From contig LNAC01000739.1 of NCBI GenBank assembly GCA_002007465.1, positions 545,570-609,569 on the forward strand: 64,000 nt of DNA. The letters are read 5' to 3'. Below the pieces are notes generated by a model, which was not told the origin of the DNA, did not search any database, and saw only the letters and a program-made list of their open reading frames with translations. The position numbers and the translations under genes are program-made. This document shows positions 59,523 through 64,000 of the stretch, one piece after another (position 1 is the stretch's first letter; each line of letters opens with the position of its first letter). This DNA is from Ailurus styani (lineage: Eukaryota; Chordata; Mammalia; Carnivora; Ailuridae).

Positions 59523-59633
59523 CATACCTATCTTGATGAGCACTGAGTAAAAATGGAATTGTTAAATCACTATATTGTATACCTGAAACTGATATAACGC
59601 TGTATGTTAACTATATTAGAAATAAACAAATCT
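59523..59633 (+). mobile_element. Severely 5'-truncated L1, sense
   Basis: About 110 bases of L1MA-type 3' end: 'gatgagcactgagtaaaaat', 'atcactatattgtatacctg' and 'gtatgttaactatattag', then an A-rich end. Flanked by 'aagtttttaa' at 59513-59522 and 59634-59643, a likely target-site duplication. Confidence 0.8.
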
Positions 59634-59723
59634 AAGTTTTTAAATGTTTCATGTGATTATTTTATATACATAACAGATCATTCTCATTACATTAATTACT
59701 TCAATCAAAATTTCATGTATTAC

Positions 59724-59927
59724 CGGGACACCTAGGTGGTTCCGCAGGTTAAGCGTCTGCCTTGGGCTTGGGTGGTGATCCCAGGGTTCTGGGATTGAGT
59801 CCCACATCGGGCTCTTTGCTCAGAGAGGAGCCTGCTTCTCCCTCTGCCTGCCTCTCCCCCTGCTTGTGTTCTCTCTCTATATATCTCTTGCTCTCTGAGA
59901 AATAAATAAATAAAATCTTAAAAAAAT
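59724..59927 (+). mobile_element. CAN-SINE, sense
   Basis: Starts 'gggacacctaggtggttccg', continues 'aggttaagcgtctgccttgg', and has a CT-rich middle and AAATAAATAAA tail. Target-site duplication 'tttcatgtattac' at 59711-59723 and, with one change, 59928-59940. It is more diverged than the mustelid-type copies. Confidence 0.95.
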
Positions 59928-59940
59928 TTTCACGTATTAC

Positions 59941-60379
59941 CTAGAAAATACAGGAAAGCAGGTATTAACATTCTTCAAATACTTTGTAGTTTTAGCAGAG
60001 GCATAAAGCTTTCTCAATGTGAGAATAAAGACAAAAATGATAAAAACAAAATCATAAGGGAAATGTATATAATAAATCTGAAAACAAACACTAGATGATA
60101 AAATTTTAGGAGTGACTTCTTCAAGAGCAGCTTTCTTAGGAAAATTTTGAAAGTTTATAAAGCTCTGTAAGCTTCGTAAGTTCTTAAGAGATTCTGAGGC
60201 AATGTTTGCAGCAAAATATTTAAGAGGACTTAATACCACTGATCATTTTATAATGCCTTGGCCTCTTCAGAAGACCATGGACTAGCTCCCTGTAGGTTCC
60301 TCATCTTCCACCATGTCAAGAATCATACTGGCCTTTCTCTATTATGTACATAGCATGATAAAAATATGTAATAGCCATA
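59941..60379. other. No gene seen
   Basis: The 100-codon frame at 59937-60239 (-) starts in the SINE flank and has no recognisable motif. Confidence 0.45.
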
Positions 60380-60970
60380 AAAGTAGCAAGGATGTGGGGG
60401 AAGTGAGAATACTCATACTGACAATTAGAATATATATCCATAAAGTTTCTGAAAAGATACCTTCGCAGTACCTAACAGATTTTAAAACTGTGCATTTGAG
60501 TGGGAAATTCTATATCTAGAAATATAAACGCCAGAAATATAAGTTCACAAAGGTTCTAAAAGAATGTTAATTGCAGATATATTTATAATTGCTAAATATT
60601 GCAAATGACCAAACTGTTGATGAGAAGATGGATGATTATATAATATATGGTACACCCACACCGTGGGAGGTTCTGGAGCCTTTGAGAAAAATGAGGCATG
60701 TATGCACAGTCATGGACATATCACCAGAATTTAGTGACTGATAAACAACAGTTGCCCAAAAATGTATATACCATGATCTCTTGTAGGCAAAAATAAAAAG
60801 GTATATAAGTTCTTTATTTACATGTAAATGCATATACATGCACAGCAGAAAAACCTACACTAAAGTCTTGAGAGTGGTATTCACTAAGGATGAAAGCAGG
60901 CTGGGAAGAGGAGGAAAAAAGAACTTCCACAGTTTACTTTTATATTTGAATCTTTGAATCTTTTATAGTG
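60380..60970 (+). mobile_element. Ancient L1 3' region, sense
   Basis: Diverged order of blocks typical of old L1 3' UTRs: 'ttctatatctagaaatataa', 'gaagatggatgattatataa', 'tatatggtacacccacaccg', 'ccatgatctcttgtaggc' and 'ttcactaaggatgaaagcag'. No coding frame survives. Confidence 0.6.
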
Positions 60971-61025
60971 AAAATATATTTATATGTTTGTGTATATATA
61001 TGTATATTTATATATTTGTATAATA
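60971..61025. repeat. AT-rich low-complexity stretch
   Basis: 'tatatttatatgtttgtgta'-like TA/TG mixture following the L1 tail. Confidence 0.8.
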
Positions 61026-61189
61026 AGGACTATATATCAAAGCCAAATAGGAATAATATTTAGATTTTTCATAGATTTTATATTATTGACATAAACAAGA
61101 AGAAGCGACCATTTATTTAATGTCACGACATTGTGACACTGAACTAGGCACTATATATGCATATAAATATATATAAAACCAAATCTCCA

Positions 61190-61312
61190 CTGAATCTCCA
61201 CTATCTAAATCCCACTGAAGAAATGAAAATAATTTATTTTTTCTAGATATTCTTGCCTTTCTGCCTTTGCTTATCTATTCAATTCAAATTAAGAATAGCC
61301 AAGACATGCATA
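61190..61312 (+). repeat. Local diverged duplication, unit A
   Basis: This segment aligns with 62124-62238 in the same orientation: shared 'ctgaatc', 'cccact', 'gaaaata', and the long word 'attcaattcaaattaaga' near the 3' side. I do not recognise it as a known repeat family. Confidence 0.8.
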
Positions 61313-62123
61313 TGTGAATATATGTATATATACATACACAGCACAGTTGAGATTTAAATCCTTACACATATCCTCAAAGATAGACATTATAATCATCTTT
61401 ACTATTCCCTTTAAACCAATATATGCATCAGGAGTCATGCAATATTTTTAAATTTACTTAACACCGATCATTTAGGAAAACAATCACACTCAAGGAATCA
61501 TCTAAAACTTGTTATTTTTGTTTTACCTAGAAACCACCTTGAACATGTACAGGGTGAAAAAATATAGTGTCACCTCCTGACATGGGCATTGCACTCCTGA
61601 CCCCCTTTTTGCAGTATCAAAAAACCTGGAACATGTCCTCCCCATTATTATCTAATTATCCAACTAGGATCCTGTCATTTTATACATGGTAATGATGGAA
61701 AAATAATATTCTTATCCCATCCACACTACTTTGCTTTAAAACCAAAATCAATGGCATCATGTGAGGCATCTTGGAATTAATTTCCTGGGTTGCATTTGAA
61801 GTTTACTTGAAGATGCACTCTGCTTTTGGCTCAGTTAAAACAATTTTCTGTTCAGCTTCAGTTTTATTACTGACATCTCTATACGATACTTAAAAAGAAA
61901 CGGAAAGGCAGAGTTACCAATAAGAAGCAACAAAAGCATGCTCATAGCAAAAAGGTTGCTTATGTTTACATCCATATCATGCCACTTTGTTCTTTTGTTT
62001 TATCATTAAATGCTCTATTTAATCCATACCCTCAGAAATGTCTTTTAACAGTACCATTTCATGGCCATACATAAGACGTTTCTAAGTTAACAATAATTTG
62101 AATGAGATGTTCTGCACACTAAG
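61313..62123. other. Spacer between the two duplicated units, no gene
   Basis: AT-rich sequence. A possible degraded MIR end lies at about 61375-61420 ('gacattataatcatctttac'). Confidence 0.4.
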
Positions 62124-62238
62124 CTGAATCCCTACTAGCTAATTCCCACTGGAGAACTGAAAATAGCTTGTTTTCTCTAGGTAATTCTGCCTGCTAATTA
62201 TCCATTCAATTCAAATTAAGAGCAGTCAAGACCTATAT
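62124..62238 (+). repeat. Local diverged duplication, unit B
   Basis: Second copy of the 61190-61312 unit, about 930 bases downstream and slightly shorter, because it lacks a few bases in the 'tgcct' region. The best match is 'attcaattcaaattaaga' with flanking 'caag'. Confidence 0.8.
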
Positions 62239-62659
62239 AAAAAGGGGTCACTCAAAGTGACTTGTTTCTCTAAAATGGTACTAAAAACTATTCTTCCTCA
62301 ACATATAAGATTAGTTTTCTTCATACCCACATTTGGTCACACTCAATAAATAATTATAGGACACGTGGGCAAATTACATCTTAAAACATCTGATAAAATG
62401 TAATATTCATTACAATATGGTCAAAGTAAAATTTTAAAAATTAAAAGGTGATTGTTACTGGCAACTGTCTCAACCATGTGTGGAATATTTATTTTATGGT
62501 ATGTACCAATTTTTTTCCATCTTTATTTTTATTCTTGTCCATAATTACCTAAGAAATGTTTTTAAATCAAGTGCTTAGCAACTCTTCAGACAGATTTAAA
62601 CCATACGTACCTTCTGCCATTTGAAGCAATAACGACAGAGCTTAGTGACAGGGCTTAGT
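62239..62659. other. No gene seen
   Basis: Unlabelled AT-rich sequence. A short near-duplicate 'gcttagtgacaggg/gcttagtgatgggg' starts at about 62640. Confidence 0.45.
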
Positions 62660-62800
62660 GATGGGGCTAAAGTCCTACACATAATCCTGACTCTGGACCA
62701 TCTAATTTTTCCTTTGTGTTCTTTTCCTCATCTGTAAAATGATATGGTAGAGCTTGACATTATCTAAGACTACATTTATCTCTAACAATCTATATTTCTA
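62660..62800 (+). repeat. Possible MIR fragment, sense
   Basis: 'tcctcatctgtaaaatgata' is the strongest MIR core match, with 'ctgactctggaccatctaat' upstream in the expected order. Confidence 0.6.
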
Positions 62801-63676
62801 ATTTTCTTTCTTTTTGATATCCTTAAAGACTTCCATAGAGTAGATAATGTTGAGATGAATGAAGCATGTGTCTATTTGAGAAATATGTGTTAAAACCAAG
62901 TGATTGTGCAGGTTGTATATGTGATAACCCGGAGCTTTGACAAGATTTTACATAAAGCTCAATTATACTTGTTACCTACCATCATCTCTGATCTTGTAAA
63001 TATTAGAGCTATCACAATCACGAGCTAGTATGAAAATATGTGATTATTATACTCAAGTTAGAGAACATCCTGTATGTTCTGTTTCTTCATGTTATTTAAT
63101 GGTAATTTATAAATTGTGGGTTCTCAATAACTAAAACCAAGAAACATTTTTATAGATATTTCTATAATAAAAGTCTATAAAACAAGAACCATCCTTTTCA
63201 AATTTTGTAATATAGGAACTACTTTATCTTCCCTCTAAGTAATTGGGATAACCTAATGCAATGAAAGAGAAACAGAAACAGGTCTCAATAGAAAAAAAAA
63301 AACTGTATTTCTAACCAATACAGTCTTACCCTTTCCCTAGGGCCTTGTCTCTAGGCTCTTGATCTCCCTTAGAGTATTTACTTCAGAACACTTCTCAATG
63401 TATACTCTTTCCTTGCTCCTTTGAAATGTATGTAAATCTTCAGCAACTTCCTTGTCAGTTTTACAACCCAAGCATTTTTTTTTTCCTCAAGGATCTGAGA
63501 GCCATCTTTAAAATGTAAATGTAGAAGAAAATAGTAGCCCTATCTCCCAGTTTCTGTGAGAACGTAGGTAAGTGCCCTTCTGAGGGCACTGTCTTCCAAC
63601 TTGTAAAAATACTTACTGTCATGAAGATATGAGAAAGTTTGCTTTTCCCATCAGCCACAACATTCTTCTAGGTAGT
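62801..63676. other. AT-rich sequence, nothing recognised
   Basis: No gene seen. The 65-codon frame at 63461-63658 (-) has no recognisable motif. Confidence 0.45.
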
Positions 63677-64000
63677 CTCCTGAGAAAAGGGAAACAAAAT
63701 CAAAAATGAACTATTTGGACTACATCAAAATAAAAAACTTCTGCACAGAAAGGAAACTATCAATAAAACTAAAAGATAACCTACTGAATGGGAGAAGATA
63801 TTTGCAAATAGCATATCTGATAAAAGGTTAGTATCTAAATCATATAAAAAACTTATACAGTTCAACACTAAAAAAAAAAAACCCTCAAACAATCCAATTA
63901 AAAAATGGGCAGAAGACATAAACAGTTTTCCAGAGATATACATATAGCCAATAGACATATGAAAAGATGCTCAACATCACTCATCAGAGAAATGCAAATC
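63677..64000 (+). mobile_element. 5'-truncated L1, sense, running off the window
   Basis: From about 63677 the sequence matches the L1 ORF2 C-terminal region: 'gactacatcaaaataaaaaa', 'gaatgggagaagatatttgc', 'ttaaaaaatgggcagaagac' and 'gaaaagatgctcaacatcac'. The corresponding part of the full L1 here lies at about 54130-54420. A poly(A)-like run at about 63870 and small changes break the frame. The left edge is abrupt, typical of 5' truncation. The right end is beyond the window. Confidence 0.9.

Overview
This window is nuclear DNA from a mammal, almost certainly a caniform carnivoran and probably a mustelid-type lineage. The main evidence is at least sixteen dispersed copies of the tRNA-derived carnivoran SINE (CAN/SINEC): a head resembling 'gcgcctgggtggctcagt', a CT-rich middle and an (AAATA)n/A-rich tail. 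Many copies carry the head variant 'gggttaaagcctctgcc', which I associate with mustelid genomes. The window is AT-rich. No convincing host protein-coding gene, rRNA, tRNA gene or CRISPR array is visible. It reads as intergenic or deep-intronic DNA, and the longest open frames are pieces of dead retrotransposons, GC-rich chance frames or runs of N.

Layout. 0-14.2 kb: mostly unlabelled AT-rich sequence with MIR, L2 and old antisense L1 fragments and CAN-SINEs. It holds two assembly defects: a single N at 11359 beside a 46-bp perfect duplication, and a 245-N gap at 11839-12083, both inside SINE copies. 14.27-15.22 kb: the only GC-rich segment, an isolated CpG island (about 75 CpG by hand count). 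It contains an ATG in strong Kozak context followed by eight codons and a consensus splice donor, making it the best candidate for a real but unidentified promoter/first exon. 15.6-17.4 kb: an antisense L1M-type 5' region and an MLT1-type LTR. 17.4-30.5 kb: quiet sequence with SINEs, L1 tails, MIR, a polypyrimidine tract and microsatellites. 30.6-33.1 kb: an antisense, 5'-truncated L1 with visible target-site duplication and a CA repeat grown inside ORF2. 33.6-49.1 kb: an L1 5' fragment, L2 fragments (one about 1.2 kb), a second antisense L1M 5' region, SINEs and a possible solo LTR. 49.2-54.9 kb: an almost complete sense carnivore L1 (5' UTR, ORF1, ORF2), broken by stops and frameshifts, that lacks its 3' UTR and poly(A). 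It abuts an antisense MaLR (ERVL-type) internal region and LTR at 54.9-56.9 kb. 57-64 kb: quiet sequence, L1 tails, one SINE, an unexplained diverged local duplication (61.19 and 62.12 kb), and the start of another sense L1 running off the end.

The elements do not work together as a system. The window is best read as layered transposon history: MIR/L2/L1M/MLT1 oldest, carnivore L1s next, CAN-SINEs last, with several SINEs nested in older L1s. I found no evidence of an undescribed biological system. The CpG island, the local duplication and the L1/MaLR junction most deserve a second look. Repeat family names come from memory of consensus sequences, not from a database search.
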